A stretch of DNA of 64,000 bases. Origin: Lachancea thermotolerans CBS 6340 (lineage: Eukaryota > Ascomycota > Saccharomycetes > Saccharomycetales > Saccharomycetaceae). The notes beneath the pieces were generated by a model. The model saw nothing but the letters and a program-made list of their open reading frames with translations. It ran no database searches and was not told the DNA's origin. Every line of letters starts with the position of its first letter. The first letter of the stretch is position 1. Positions 1 to 9,623 of this stretch are shown piece after piece. The position numbers were made by a program, and so were the translations under genes. The stretch spans positions 682,001-746,000 of the forward strand of contig NC_013084.1 in the NCBI RefSeq assembly GCF_000142805.1. The letters run 5' to 3'.

Positions 1-742
1 CTCCGGAGAATCTCTTGTCAATCAGCCGAGAGAGCCCTGCTTTCTCAGCTAGCTTGGTGGAAATAATGGTAGACTGAGCGCCAGAATCCACAAAGGCCTT
101 CACTGGATAGCCGTTTATCTCCAAGTTTACATAGAGCATATGAACTGTCGTAAACGCCTCTGGAGTAAACTCGAGAGCGTTTCGCATTTGCTCGTCAATT
201 TCCTGTTGGCTTATCAGTTCGCCTATGCGTTTTTGGTTCGCGGGGTCATCTGGGTTTCTCATTAGTTCGTCGTACTCTGTTTGCGCGATGCCAAAAGGAT
301 TCTGGCGGCTTCCACCTTGCATGCTTTGGAGAAGGTGAGGTCCTGCTTGTTGGCGGAAAGCAGTGGCATCATTTATAATACTCTCAAATCCTGGGTTCGA
401 GCTCACAATCTGGGCCCTTAGAGCGGGGTTCTGGAGGATCTGCTGTCTGGCCTGTTCAACAAGCATGTCCTCCATCGAGGCGCCACTTTGCGAATTTTCA
501 TGGACATTGTTGATTTTGGCTTTAATTACAAGCAGCTCGTCATTTTCAAACTGCAGTTCTTGAAGCGTTTTAGATTCACTGCTGTTCAATGCCGTAGCTT
601 TATGAAGCAGATTGTGCTTCGTTGCGTCGAACCCGCATTCGAACTCCAAAAGGGCAATGAGATCTTGAAGACTCATCTCTGCAGTAACGTCCAGAGGTCC
701 AAAGATTTCATCTGTTATCTCACTATTGATTGTAAGTCTCAT
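1..742 (-). CDS. DDI1: DDI1, ubiquitin-like/retropepsin-like shuttle protease, 3' part cut off
   Basis: About 247 codons are visible, from the ATG at 742-740 to the window edge. Residues 1 to about 75 form the ubiquitin-like domain (begins MRLTINSEIT). A helical linker follows, and the aspartyl-protease domain opens near residue 195. Its active-site motif DSGAQ has the catalytic Asp at residue 219, close to the position known in the S. cerevisiae protein. The family cleaves or shuttles heavily ubiquitinated proteins to the proteasome and binds v-SNAREs. The rest of the protease domain and any C-terminal UBA domain lie outside the window. The fold resembles retroviral protease, but this is a host gene. 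It diverges from MAG1, as in S. cerevisiae, where both genes are induced by DNA damage. Confidence 0.95.
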   Translation of the reverse strand, partial: MRLTINSEITDEIFGPLDVTAEMSLQDLIALLEFECGFDATKHNLLHKATALNSSESKTLQELQFENDELLVIKAKINNVHENSQSGASMEDMLVEQARQQILQNPALRAQIVSSNPGFESIINDATAFRQQAGPHLLQSMQGGSRQNPFGIAQTEYDELMRNPDDPANQKRIGELISQQEIDEQMRNALEFTPEAFTTVHMLYVNLEINGYPVKAFVDSGAQSTIISTKLAEKAGLSRLIDKRFSG

Positions 743-1734
743 TGTATGGTGTTGGTGGCGTCGTGGGCGGGATCCTTCAATCAAGGGAAGTTAGAGAAAT
801 ATATATCAACAAATTTATATCTAAGTTCTTAGGTAATAATGAGGCGAACTCGAATAAAATTAGAAAACAATAGGCCAAGAAATAGCCAACAACAGCATTT
901 TGCTTGAGAAGTTCAGTGTTTACGCTTTTCGTATGCATCAATCGATTTAGGTCCTACTGTTCACATGCAAGTAACTCAGGACCAGGATGGACAGCAAAAT
1001 CCCCAGTGAGATGCGATATTTCAATTAATACGACCCGTGCATTGCAAAACTTGGACATTGAGCTTGTGACAGGGATACTAGATTCGGTGTACTGAAGAAG
1101 GTGTTAAAAGGGCCCTACCGCCTGGCTCACAATGAAATTTATCAAGGTCCTGTGTCCTCGTTTTTTTAATATAACAAGATTTTTGTTCTTGCAAGGCCAA
1201 GCCACTAGCTTTGCTCAAATTTGCTGTTGTCTCATGAGATCTTCAAAGGCTAGTACTACGTTCATTTAGGTCGAAGTCGTCAGGGCTGAAGCGATTCTTC
1301 AGTGACTTCACGGCCTGTTCGTTGATAGGGACATATTGATTCGATAAGGATCGAGTAAACGGGGAAAGTTCCCCTGTTATGCAAATAATTCGTTCTAATC
1401 ATCGCTAGAGCTCATCAACACCTGTCAGTGTGATTCCTCTCAGATCGGTAACTAACTCAGGGCTCGGAAAGGAGATTGAGACTCTTTGTTTTTCATGTGG
1501 TGAAAGATAAATTAGTGCGAACCTAAGAGCAAACCACTTCCCACCGCGTCTTGACGGTAGCAAACAGCATTACAAAGAGCGTGGCATCAAGCTAGGTTTC
1601 TCTGAAGCGTTTCCAAGGAGGAAGGTAACCTCAAGGTCTAGAATTTTTACAAAACCAATTGTTCGGGACGTTAAAGTCGCAACTGCAACAGAGAACCCCC
1701 AGTTAAAATAGAGCCTGATAAGCTTGAAGCAGCA
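743..1734. promoter_or_regulatory. DDI1-MAG1 divergent intergenic region
   Basis: A 992-base stretch between two divergent starts, with no convincing gene; the ORFs inside are short and unlike any family I know. GGTGGCG at 754-760, twelve bases before the DDI1 ATG, resembles the PACE/Rpn4 and MAG1 upstream-element core described for S. cerevisiae. The match is partial (7 of 9 to GGTGGCAAA). The gap is far longer than that between the S. cerevisiae pair. Confidence 0.45.
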
Positions 1735-2559
1735 ATGAAGCGATCTCGTGAAGAAACCGTTGAATTACCTCAAGACTTTGCAGAGAAACATATTGACACC
1801 TTTGTCAAAGGATGTCACCACATTCTAGGTGTTGATCCGTCGTTGTACGATGCCTTGCTGTCGAAAGACTTTCAATTGTTTCTGAAGAGAGAGCAGCCTC
1901 CAATGGACTTGAATCATCATTTTATCAAGCTTGCAAGCAGCATTTTGGCACAGCAAATAAGTGGCGCAGCCGCGAACAGCGTCAAAAACAAGTTGATGGC
2001 ATATTATGGCGGCCATTTCCCGACATATCAGGAAGTTGTTGAAACTTTCCATAAAAAAGACGTTCAAGAACTCCGAGACTGTGGTTTGTCTGCACGAAAA
2101 GTTCAGTACCTGGAGTCACTGGCAAATTATTTCAATGACAACGAAAAGGCCATTGAAGCACTATTTGAGCAAGACAACGAAGAAATTGCATCTCAACTGG
2201 TTGCTAACATCAAAGGCATAGGTCCTTGGAGCGCTAAAATGTTTCTGGTAACGAGCCTGGAAAGGATGGATGTTTTTGCCGCTGATGATCTGGGCATAGC
2301 AAGAGGGTGCTCTAAATATTTAGACTGCCGTCCGGAAATATTAAAGGAGTTGATGAGCAAGCGCGTCCAAGGCAAGACCAAACGCAGCAAGATTGTCCAC
2401 AAGAAGAAAAACTGGAAGATTTATGACGAGGACATAGTGGAGAAATGTGGTGAAATGTTTGCGCCCTATAGGAGCATCTTTATGTTTATTCTCTGGAGGT
2501 TATCCAGCACCAACATCGATGCTCTGGCCAAGCGGGAGAAGGACTTTGTTGCAAAGTGA
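1735..2559 (+). CDS. MAG1: 3-methyladenine DNA glycosylase
   Basis: 274 aa. Excises alkylated purines such as 3-methyladenine, starting base excision repair in the nucleus. It belongs to the HhH-GPD superfamily (AlkA/Mag1). Visible signs are the conserved segment LASSILAQQISGAAA near residue 65, the helix-hairpin-helix IKGIGPWSAKMF (residues about 159-170) and the DDLGIARG segment, where the second Asp (residue 185) is the expected catalytic residue. The length is close to the family's usual 280-300. The start is the first ATG of the open frame. It converges with COX15, with 68 bases between the stop codons. The abasic sites it makes are substrates for Apn2, encoded at 40.5 kb. Confidence 0.95.
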   Translation: MKRSREETVELPQDFAEKHIDTFVKGCHHILGVDPSLYDALLSKDFQLFLKREQPPMDLNHHFIKLASSILAQQISGAAANSVKNKLMAYYGGHFPTYQEVVETFHKKDVQELRDCGLSARKVQYLESLANYFNDNEKAIEALFEQDNEEIASQLVANIKGIGPWSAKMFLVTSLERMDVFAADDLGIARGCSKYLDCRPEILKELMSKRVQGKTKRSKIVHKKKNWKIYDEDIVEKCGEMFAPYRSIFMFILWRLSSTNIDALAKREKDFVAK

Positions 2560-2627
2560 TGTTCTTTTCAATAAATATTAGGAGATCTACTCACAAGACC
2601 TATTTACAAGATAAGCATTCCCATGTC

Positions 2628-4067
2628 TCATTTTGCCAATCTGGATGCTTCGGTCAAAATTTTGCTTCCCGCATTTGAATTCGCCTTCGTGGAAAGCCCC
2701 CCAACCAAAATTCTCATGGGCACTCTAGGTTTACGCAACTGAGATGCGAAAACGAGCGCGTTAGTCAGCAATGCAATGGCTCCGGCTTGATGAAGGGAGC
2801 CTAATGAGACTGGCACCAAGTATAACAGGGTGAATATTCCCAGTGCCACTTGAAGAGTTGCAACGCCCATCATAGAGTGCATGGACTTGATAGCGTTTTT
2901 AGGCAAAACGTGCTTCATCCTGTTACACCACATGTGCATGCCAAACACACTGAAGAAAGTAATCGTGGCAAAAATCCTATGGTTGAGCTGCACTGTGGTT
3001 GGATTCTCTAACATGTTTCTCCAAAGTAGGTCGCTATCGTCGTCTTTTCTAGCAAAGTTAGGGTCAAGTAATTCTCTCTTGCTAGGAATCCAGTCGTCTC
3101 CCATATGGGGGAAAGTGTTGTAGATTAAACCAGCGTCTAAGCCAGCAACAAGCCCACCCGTCATCGCTGTAACAAAAGTCAAAGCCAAAAGTCCCAGGGC
3201 GCTCCTACGCAAAGGAGTAACTGCGGGATTATCAAGTTTGGCAAACACGCCGAGAGCCTTTGCTGGGTTCTTGATCCACTTAGCTTCCTTCAAAATCTCT
3301 ATTCCAGTCCATAGCATACCCATGTAGAGTAAAAACGCTGTGCCCAGATGAGTCGTTAGTCTATACTGAGAGACTGTGGGCTTTGAATTCCTTTCTTTGA
3401 GTTGTTCTTTGTCAAGTCCAGACTTGACCATCCACCACCCGATAAATCCTTGTAGGCCAAGAAGAAGTGACAGTGAGAAGATTCTTCTGTTGACACGTGG
3501 AGAAGTCTTCCTAGCGGCTGCGAAATAAACTGCAGGGAGGACAAAGACTAAACCAATGGCGCGACCCCATAATCTATGCACCCACTCCATAAAGAAGATA
3601 AATTTGAACTCGTCTAGATCGATGTGTGAGTTAAGTTGCTGAAACTCAGGAGACTCCCGATACTTCGCAAACTCCTCCAGCCATTCTTGTTCATTCATTG
3701 GCGGTAGGGTACCTGTAACAGGTTTCCACTCAGTTATACTAAGTCCTGATTCTGTTAATCTCGTAAGACCACCCAACACAACTATCCCGAATACAAGGCC
3801 CGATGTACCCACAAGCCAATAGCCCACGCTTTTTGAAGAGTTCAAGAGATTTTTGGCAGGCTGTTTCTTTATAGTTGCAGCAGCCTGTCTCAAGGTTGTT
3901 CCAGTGAAAAGCCCTCTACTTACTTGGACATTTTTGGCTCTTGCTGGAGATGACCACCTAGAAAAGAGTGAAGGCCGTGCAATCGAGGTTCTAGTCAAAA
4001 TTCGCGATGCAAGGGCTGAACCCAAGCTGAGCCTTGGCCCTGAATTTCTGAGCAGGCTCCCGAACAT
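2628..4067 (-). CDS. COX15: COX15, heme A synthase of the mitochondrial inner membrane
   Basis: 479 aa. Oxidises heme O to heme A for cytochrome c oxidase. The first 60 or so residues are rich in Arg, Ser and Leu with almost no acids, a matrix-targeting presequence. Eight hydrophobic segments follow, starting with one near residues 82-101 and running into GGLTRLTESGLSITEWKP, a family hallmark. EWVHRLWGRAIG carries His164, a likely heme ligand; further conserved His residues sit in TTHLGTAF and QLNHRIFA. The length is very close to the S. cerevisiae protein. Neighbours MAG1 and DDI1 keep the chromosome V order of S. cerevisiae. Confidence 0.96.
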   Translation of the reverse strand: MFGSLLRNSGPRLSLGSALASRILTRTSIARPSLFSRWSSPARAKNVQVSRGLFTGTTLRQAAATIKKQPAKNLLNSSKSVGYWLVGTSGLVFGIVVLGGLTRLTESGLSITEWKPVTGTLPPMNEQEWLEEFAKYRESPEFQQLNSHIDLDEFKFIFFMEWVHRLWGRAIGLVFVLPAVYFAAARKTSPRVNRRIFSLSLLLGLQGFIGWWMVKSGLDKEQLKERNSKPTVSQYRLTTHLGTAFLLYMGMLWTGIEILKEAKWIKNPAKALGVFAKLDNPAVTPLRRSALGLLALTFVTAMTGGLVAGLDAGLIYNTFPHMGDDWIPSKRELLDPNFARKDDDSDLLWRNMLENPTTVQLNHRIFATITFFSVFGMHMWCNRMKHVLPKNAIKSMHSMMGVATLQVALGIFTLLYLVPVSLGSLHQAGAIALLTNALVFASQLRKPRVPMRILVGGLSTKANSNAGSKILTEASRLAK

Positions 4068-5663
4068 CTTCCCGTTTGGTTTGAATAGTTGCGGTTTAGT
4101 AAAAACTCTCTGGCTGCTCTCTTAGACTTCAGATCATATATACGATCGAGATGGGCTCTGCTGTTTTTCGGAAATAATATCACCCGTTATTGAAGACTGG
4201 TTTTAAGTACTCAAAAAAGTACTCTTATTTTATGCATAAACGAGCGTCAGCGATATTAAAATAATAAAGCCGATAAACGAGACTCATGGCGATCCAATCT
4301 TGGCCGGACAGATCGAGTCGTTTCTCAAGTGCGCAAATAAAATTAGCAAGTTCTTCACAGGGGCTTTGACTAATTTTAAATCAAAAAAGCTCGTTATAAC
4401 AGATTTATGTTGTTACTATAAGTGAGGTTCAAGCCATTCAAGAAACTTTTCGGCTGATTCATGAGACCCACGCTCTAAGTGTCAATCTCGAATGACACTG
4501 CCTTGACGTTAAAAAGTGTTTAAATGCCAAAAGTTGAAGGGGGTAATTGAATTTTAATTAAGGCCCATGTCTTGGATCTTTTCTTAATGAATGGCGGATC
4601 CCAACAAATGGAGTTTGAACCGTTTCCTATTCATCAAAGAAGTACTTTGAACTCAAGCGCTTATGCCCGCGCCCCACCATTTCAGTGAAGGCAGCCAACT
4701 ATTAATACAGGAATTGGAAGCGAGTGTTGTCTGTAGCTTCTTGTTGTTTGGTAGTGTTTTGTTGAGCTGACGCGAAAGATTCAACAATATGCGAGTCTCT
4801 TCAGTGAGTGGTCGAAGATTTTTTTGGAAACTAATTTGTCTTTTGCTTGTGAGTGAACCATTAATTCGAAATTGAACAGTATGATCAGCAGCAATTTTTC
4901 AGTGGTTGTTTCTCATGACAATACCAATTTGTTTGTGGAGCGAGCTATCGGGTTACGAGCTGCCATGTAAAAGTTTTTTTTTTTTTCGCTTGGAGCTTCT
5001 TCTATAGTCGGAGACTTGAAACTGTTCATAACGCCCTGACATAGCTCCTGGTGAAGACACGGAAAATTCCAATTCTTTGAAATGTCCACAATATAGCGAA
5101 TGCTTTATTCCCTGAGAAAGTTAAATTGGAAGATTTTTCTGCTGTGCCTCATATTGTGACCAGAGGCAGGACTCTGCGTCGTCAGAGATCGAATAACTCC
5201 CTTCCCGTAATACTTCGAGAAGGAAATAAAGTCTGACCGCCATCGTAGCATCTTAAGCCACGCGAAATATCAAGCGCACATGTCGCACTGTCTGTCTCTT
5301 TCATTTCAAGAAGGGATGCAGTCCAAAGTTCGTGAATTCAAAGTTTCAACAACATTTTATAATGAAAGAGCGCATTTAAGTGTGTGTGGCAATAAATATC
5401 GGCGATCTGTGTTACGTGAAATCTGAGGACACAGCTTTCGTAAATTTTTAAGAGCAGCTTTTCAAAAACAACTCCTTATTAGCCTTTTATCAGGGATATC
5501 AGAACTTAAAACAACTGTCCGGAATTTCTCAACTGGCCTTTTAGTTTGTACGTCTCGATATTGCATCAACTAGTCCTGTAATGCTATTGAATTTATAGCC
5601 TGTAACAGGAAGTTGGTAAAGTGGCCTTCTTGGCCGTGAAATCTACAGGACCCACGGCAGCTT
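4068..5663. other. 1.6 kb gene-poor interval between COX15 and EMP65
   Basis: Upstream of COX15 and downstream of EMP65; no ORF here resembles a known family. It contains a 13-base T run near 4974-4986. A 28-codon ORF at 4789-4875 is listed in the findings. A TTTCCGAAA-like string near 4160 recalls yeast CDEIII, but no CDEI or AT-rich CDEII accompanies it, so it is not called a centromere. Confidence 0.4.
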
Positions 5664-7160
5664 TCACCATATGCGCTTCGAAACCATTTTGTAACGCGTG
5701 ACGTTCTTCAAGTTGCGCTTGGAATCTCTTTGGGCTCGAATTTCATTAGAGCTTGGAGGGACAGATGCCTGCTTTTGTTTTGTGTCGATTTGCTGCGCGT
5801 CTGTAGCGTGAAGCTGAGCGCGTAACTGCTCGTCAATCTTGCCCATTCCTGATGACGGTGTCCCCGGAACATACATCTCTTCCGTTACCTTTGTATCTGT
5901 ACTACCCGTAAGACCATTTGCTTGCATTGCCTGCGACCATCTCGCTAGCACTAGATACAGAACAAACTTTGTGAGAAACAAACAAACAAATGCCATTAAC
6001 ACCATAGCCACACTTCCTGCAACCGAAGTTGAGACTTCAAATAACCCTATTTTCAAAGAAGGTCTGATCATCACGATAAACAGTACTACGAGAGCAGGAA
6101 CTGGGAGTCCAAGCCGTATCTGGAGTTTTTGAAGATTGCACATGTGGTCATGAGAGATAATTCTTAGGTACGTGTCGTACATCTGAGGTCTAATTCGGTT
6201 GAATTTCGTGATGTAGGCGTGTTTTATCCAGTCCACCAATATCTCGCTTCCAACAACAGTCAAAACAGGACCGCACAGAATTCCAACCACGATGGAAGAA
6301 GTTGAATTCCAAGACCACGAATCTGGAATTAGGGTCGAAAATGATGTACTAGTTGCAACAAGATTGCGTAGTGCGATAATTGTCAATAGAATTACCATTT
6401 GAAATCTTTCGATTATGTCGGAAATTGTAATTTGAAACAAACCCTCCTTATCAAAGCGCTTGAAAACACTTGCCTTGATTTCAGCAAACTGCATTGAAAG
6501 TAAGAGGGTTAAAAGGGAATTCGAGTATGAATTCACTGCGACGTTGAGCGCAATGGTCTCGTACATCAAAATGTATCCATGACAAGAAAGATACCCCAAC
6601 GCGCACATGTTGAGCAATGCTTTCTGTAGCTTAGTCTGACGTGTCCTTTTCGTCTGTACTATTACCATCAAGCTCTGTCCGACGGAAGACAGCATTTTGT
6701 CGCACATTTCAAGTACACCAAACATCATGTAAAGTTTGATAGCACTTTGACCTTTGATCCTGTGATAAACTCTCGAAGTATCGACCCTAAAGAGCACCAA
6801 GGAAGCAAGAGCAATTAAGGCTAGTAAATTGAACTCTCTATCAGCTTGACGCAACTTCTTCCTCCCTACGAAGTTGTAAAGAAGCCGCGCTGGGAATGTT
6901 GTGAAGTAGTAAAGAAACGCGTTGAGACATGCTAAGAGTGAAAACAGCATCAACTTCTCCATATGTAGGAACAGACGTAGCATGTTAAGAATCTGCTCCA
7001 TCTCATGCTCTGCTTCTTCTGCCTCCCTCTGGTCATCTTCTGCCGACTGATCTTTCCGCTTAGCATCCTTAACCTCAAACTCAGCCAGTAAGATCTCCTT
7101 AATGTACTTCCAATGAACCGATCTTTTGGGTTTCTTGGGCTTGGAGATCCGTTTGGTCAT
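5664..7160 (-). CDS. EMP65: EMP65, TAPT1-family endoplasmic reticulum membrane protein
   Basis: 498 aa. The N-terminus is basic and highly charged (MTKRISKPKKPKRS), followed by an acidic helical stretch with many Glu to about residue 55. The segment MLRLFLHMEKLMLFSLLACLNAFLYYFTTFPAR is characteristic of the TAPT1/EMP65 family. Several hydrophobic helices lie between residues 60 and 420. In S. cerevisiae Emp65 works with Slp1 in the ER membrane to protect soluble proteins during folding. The C-terminal 80 residues are polar and probably cytosolic. It is a little shorter than the S. cerevisiae protein. It diverges from RTR1 with only 152 bases between starts, and keeps the YER139-YER143 neighbourhood. 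Confidence 0.88.
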   Translation of the reverse strand: MTKRISKPKKPKRSVHWKYIKEILLAEFEVKDAKRKDQSAEDDQREAEEAEHEMEQILNMLRLFLHMEKLMLFSLLACLNAFLYYFTTFPARLLYNFVGRKKLRQADREFNLLALIALASLVLFRVDTSRVYHRIKGQSAIKLYMMFGVLEMCDKMLSSVGQSLMVIVQTKRTRQTKLQKALLNMCALGYLSCHGYILMYETIALNVAVNSYSNSLLTLLLSMQFAEIKASVFKRFDKEGLFQITISDIIERFQMVILLTIIALRNLVATSTSFSTLIPDSWSWNSTSSIVVGILCGPVLTVVGSEILVDWIKHAYITKFNRIRPQMYDTYLRIISHDHMCNLQKLQIRLGLPVPALVVLFIVMIRPSLKIGLFEVSTSVAGSVAMVLMAFVCLFLTKFVLYLVLARWSQAMQANGLTGSTDTKVTEEMYVPGTPSSGMGKIDEQLRAQLHATDAQQIDTKQKQASVPPSSNEIRAQRDSKRNLKNVTRYKMVSKRIW

Positions 7161-7312
7161 TGCCAGTCTCCTTGCTTTTGTTTGTCGAAGAGTTCAACAT
7201 AGTCATGTAGCTAGTATGCATAAATTGGACAATCATTAAATCACACATACATCAGATTGAAAAGAACAAAAAGACCAAATCATATCATTGTGAGAGCAGG
7301 CCGCCTTTCGAC

Positions 7313-7987
7313 ATGTCGGGCGTTAATGATATCAAGGAACTGGTACTGAAGCCTTATCAAAGTCATCGTCAGCTAAGTATTAAGGAAGCGGATACAATCT
7401 CGCTGGAGCTATTAGACTTGTTTAGTCAATCAAACTGTAAGGATAAGGAGACATTGAAGTACATTGCTAATTTCTTAACAGTTGAAACATATCACGACTT
7501 AATAGATGAGAGGAATCTCAACAAGAGGTGCGGATACCCGGTGTGCAACCGGAGCCAAAATAGAGTGCGGGATCCGTATGGCGGAAATATGATGGCAAAG
7601 AAGTTTCTGCAACAAAACAACCCATATGCTTATCTTTCGAGCTACTGCAGCAAGTTCCATTACAGGTGTTCACAGTTTTACGAGATCCAGCTAACAGACG
7701 AGGCGCTTTTCGTTAGAATCGGCATTCATTTAGATAATCAAGAACAAAACGGCTCTCAGAAGCATGAAATTACTTTGCTTGAAGACTTGATGCAATCAGA
7801 GCAGCCCGATCAGCAGGACCTAATGTCTATTGTTAATGGCATAGGTCAATTAAACATAGAGCAAAGCCAACCTTCATCAAGGGAAGAGCTGGAGAAGGAT
7901 TTAAGCGACTGGCTTTCCCAAATCAAAATTGTGGAAAATGAGAGTCCTTCAATAATGGGAGATATTCTAAAAGAAGAACCAAGATGA
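7313..7987 (+). CDS. RTR1: RTR1, RNA polymerase II CTD phosphatase
   Basis: 224 aa. Rtr1/RPAP2-family zinc protein that dephosphorylates the CTD of RNA polymerase II (Ser5) and takes part in polymerase import. The zinc-binding set is visible: CGYPVCNR (Cys73, Cys78) and YCSKFHYRCSQFY (Cys112, His116, Cys119). An N-terminal helical region carries the ISLELLDLF segment. The C-terminal 90 residues are acidic and probably flexible. The length agrees with S. cerevisiae Rtr1. It diverges from EMP65 and converges with RRG1. Confidence 0.93.
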   Translation: MSGVNDIKELVLKPYQSHRQLSIKEADTISLELLDLFSQSNCKDKETLKYIANFLTVETYHDLIDERNLNKRCGYPVCNRSQNRVRDPYGGNMMAKKFLQQNNPYAYLSSYCSKFHYRCSQFYEIQLTDEALFVRIGIHLDNQEQNGSQKHEITLLEDLMQSEQPDQQDLMSIVNGIGQLNIEQSQPSSREELEKDLSDWLSQIKIVENESPSIMGDILKEEPR

Positions 7988-8040
7988 TGCGATATGTGGG
8001 AGAGGATATACAGTCGATATACCAGCTTTACAATTGTCCT

Positions 8041-9123
8041 TCAAAACTTGTGGGATTTCATTACAGTGGCAAGGTTTTGCTGACTGAAATAGGGCGTCAC
8101 AAAAGGTAGGTCGTTTTCAAGTAAACTTTCGAACCGCTTTTTTCGGTTTTGGTACATTTTGTCGCTTTTGCGAGCAAAAAACTGCTGCAGGCCTTGTAGA
8201 ACCGTGTTGTGTTTGTATTGCTCAAAATAGGCAGCCTGTTCGGCGCTCTGGGCTTGCAACATATCAAGGGAGGAGAAGACGGGATCAAGCCACTCCGCTA
8301 CGGCTTTAACACTAGTACCGTCGCTCGCCGCACGCTTTCTACTGCGTTCATTGTCAAAATATTTGGCTGGGCTCTCTGTTAACATAGTATTCGTTTCCAT
8401 AAGATGTTCCCAAGCAGCTTCGTGCCATGCCCAAATTCCATTCACACGACATTTCTCCCAATAATCAATATTTTTCTGGTTTTTACGCTTCTCACGACGG
8501 ATTATTTGTCCTAACGCTTTTGACTGTCTTTGGTTTTTGTTGACCGCGGTTCGTAGAAACCATATCCTGGCTTTCCCAGCCGATGTGTAATTAACAGAAA
8601 CTTTGGGCGGACCCCGAACCAGTTTGGACTCAATTAAGTGCAGCCTTTTCAAAGCATGATCGTGTAATGCAAGCGGCAGGAGAAGCAACGTCTTGTACTC
8701 AGCCGGAATTTCTAGGGGAAGAAGGTTTTTCTGTTGTCGTTCAACGATGTAAGAGTGAATAATATGACTGTTTCTGACAGTTTCAGGATCCTGTAATGGA
8801 GGAGAGTGTTCGAGTGCTACCGAAGGAGAGCTCGCCCCGGATCTTAGAGGCTTTTTGGAATATAAAGTGAGCAGTCGCCATGCAGCTGCTGTTTTCTTAT
8901 TTCTAAGAAACCCGTTAAGCGCTTTGAGATCACGCAGAAGTATGTATATGCTCCAACTAGACTTGTCGCTCTTATGCTTGACTATCGTGGTTCGTGTGAT
9001 ATCTTTTACTCGAGCCTTCAGATGCCACGAGAATGTCTGCCTGGCAACATTTCGAAGGGTATAGCGGTACCAATGAAGAACAAATGTTTTGTGCCGCGCT
9101 AGGTTGCTAAAGTGTAAGACCAT
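8041..9123 (-). CDS. RRG1: RRG1, mitochondrial protein required for respiratory growth
   Basis: 360 aa, almost the length of S. cerevisiae Rrg1 (YDR065W). Recognised from several shared segments: near the N-terminus HKTFVLHWYRYTLRN and KHKSDKSSWSIYILLRDL, and in the middle SKALGQIIRREKRKNQKNIDYWEKC followed by a WHEAAWEHLMET segment. It is basic throughout with no membrane segment. The S. cerevisiae protein is mitochondrial and affects maintenance of mitochondrial DNA and vacuolar acidification; its molecular activity is not known to me. The neighbours RPS13, AIM7 and LCB2 follow in the YDR065-YDR062 order, which supports the call. Confidence 0.92.
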   Translation of the reverse strand: MVLHFSNLARHKTFVLHWYRYTLRNVARQTFSWHLKARVKDITRTTIVKHKSDKSSWSIYILLRDLKALNGFLRNKKTAAAWRLLTLYSKKPLRSGASSPSVALEHSPPLQDPETVRNSHIIHSYIVERQQKNLLPLEIPAEYKTLLLLPLALHDHALKRLHLIESKLVRGPPKVSVNYTSAGKARIWFLRTAVNKNQRQSKALGQIIRREKRKNQKNIDYWEKCRVNGIWAWHEAAWEHLMETNTMLTESPAKYFDNERSRKRAASDGTSVKAVAEWLDPVFSSLDMLQAQSAEQAAYFEQYKHNTVLQGLQQFFARKSDKMYQNRKKRFESLLENDLPFVTPYFSQQNLATVMKSHKF

Positions 9124-9623
9124 GAACGCATTTTAAGTCATAAAACCTGGTGCTCAATACACATTCGGTCACTGCTGAAATGCTTCAAGTTACAAGTTTC
9201 ATTTTACGTTTATAGTGATACGGAGTCAATTATCATTGAGGATTACAGGTCTCTGAGCCCTTTTCCGAAATCGTAGAATAGATGTAATTTACTCCGTTGA
9301 TACTAGCCTTTTGTGTAATTAAGTCAGCTCCTCTCCCGAAGTTGTGCTTAAATTTTTGCCTGTTGGGGTGTGTGCGACGTTAATGATTTTGACGTCTACA
9401 ATCAATTTCGCCTTCTGAGTAACAATATAAAATCAATCTACACAGAGCTCAACAACTCCACCACCTCACTGAAAGCAGAGCGACTGTACGATCTAATCTT
9501 TAAATGACGTGTTGATTAGCTATTGTACAATGCAGAAATTAAAAACTAGAAGATGCGTTGGGGTACTATAAAACTACTCAAGTGTTGAACACACCTAAGA
9601 TAAGATCTTATGCGCGAACGTAT
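9124..9623. other. Interval upstream of RRG1 and downstream of RPS13
   Basis: 500 bases that must hold the RRG1 promoter and the RPS13 terminator, since both genes are on the minus strand. I see no RNA gene or ORF worth calling. Confidence 0.4.

Noticed and set aside
4150-4270. Centromere suggested by a TTTCCGAAA string on the minus strand
   Set aside because: The adjoining 80-90 bases are not extremely AT-rich and no RTCACRTG element lies at the required distance.
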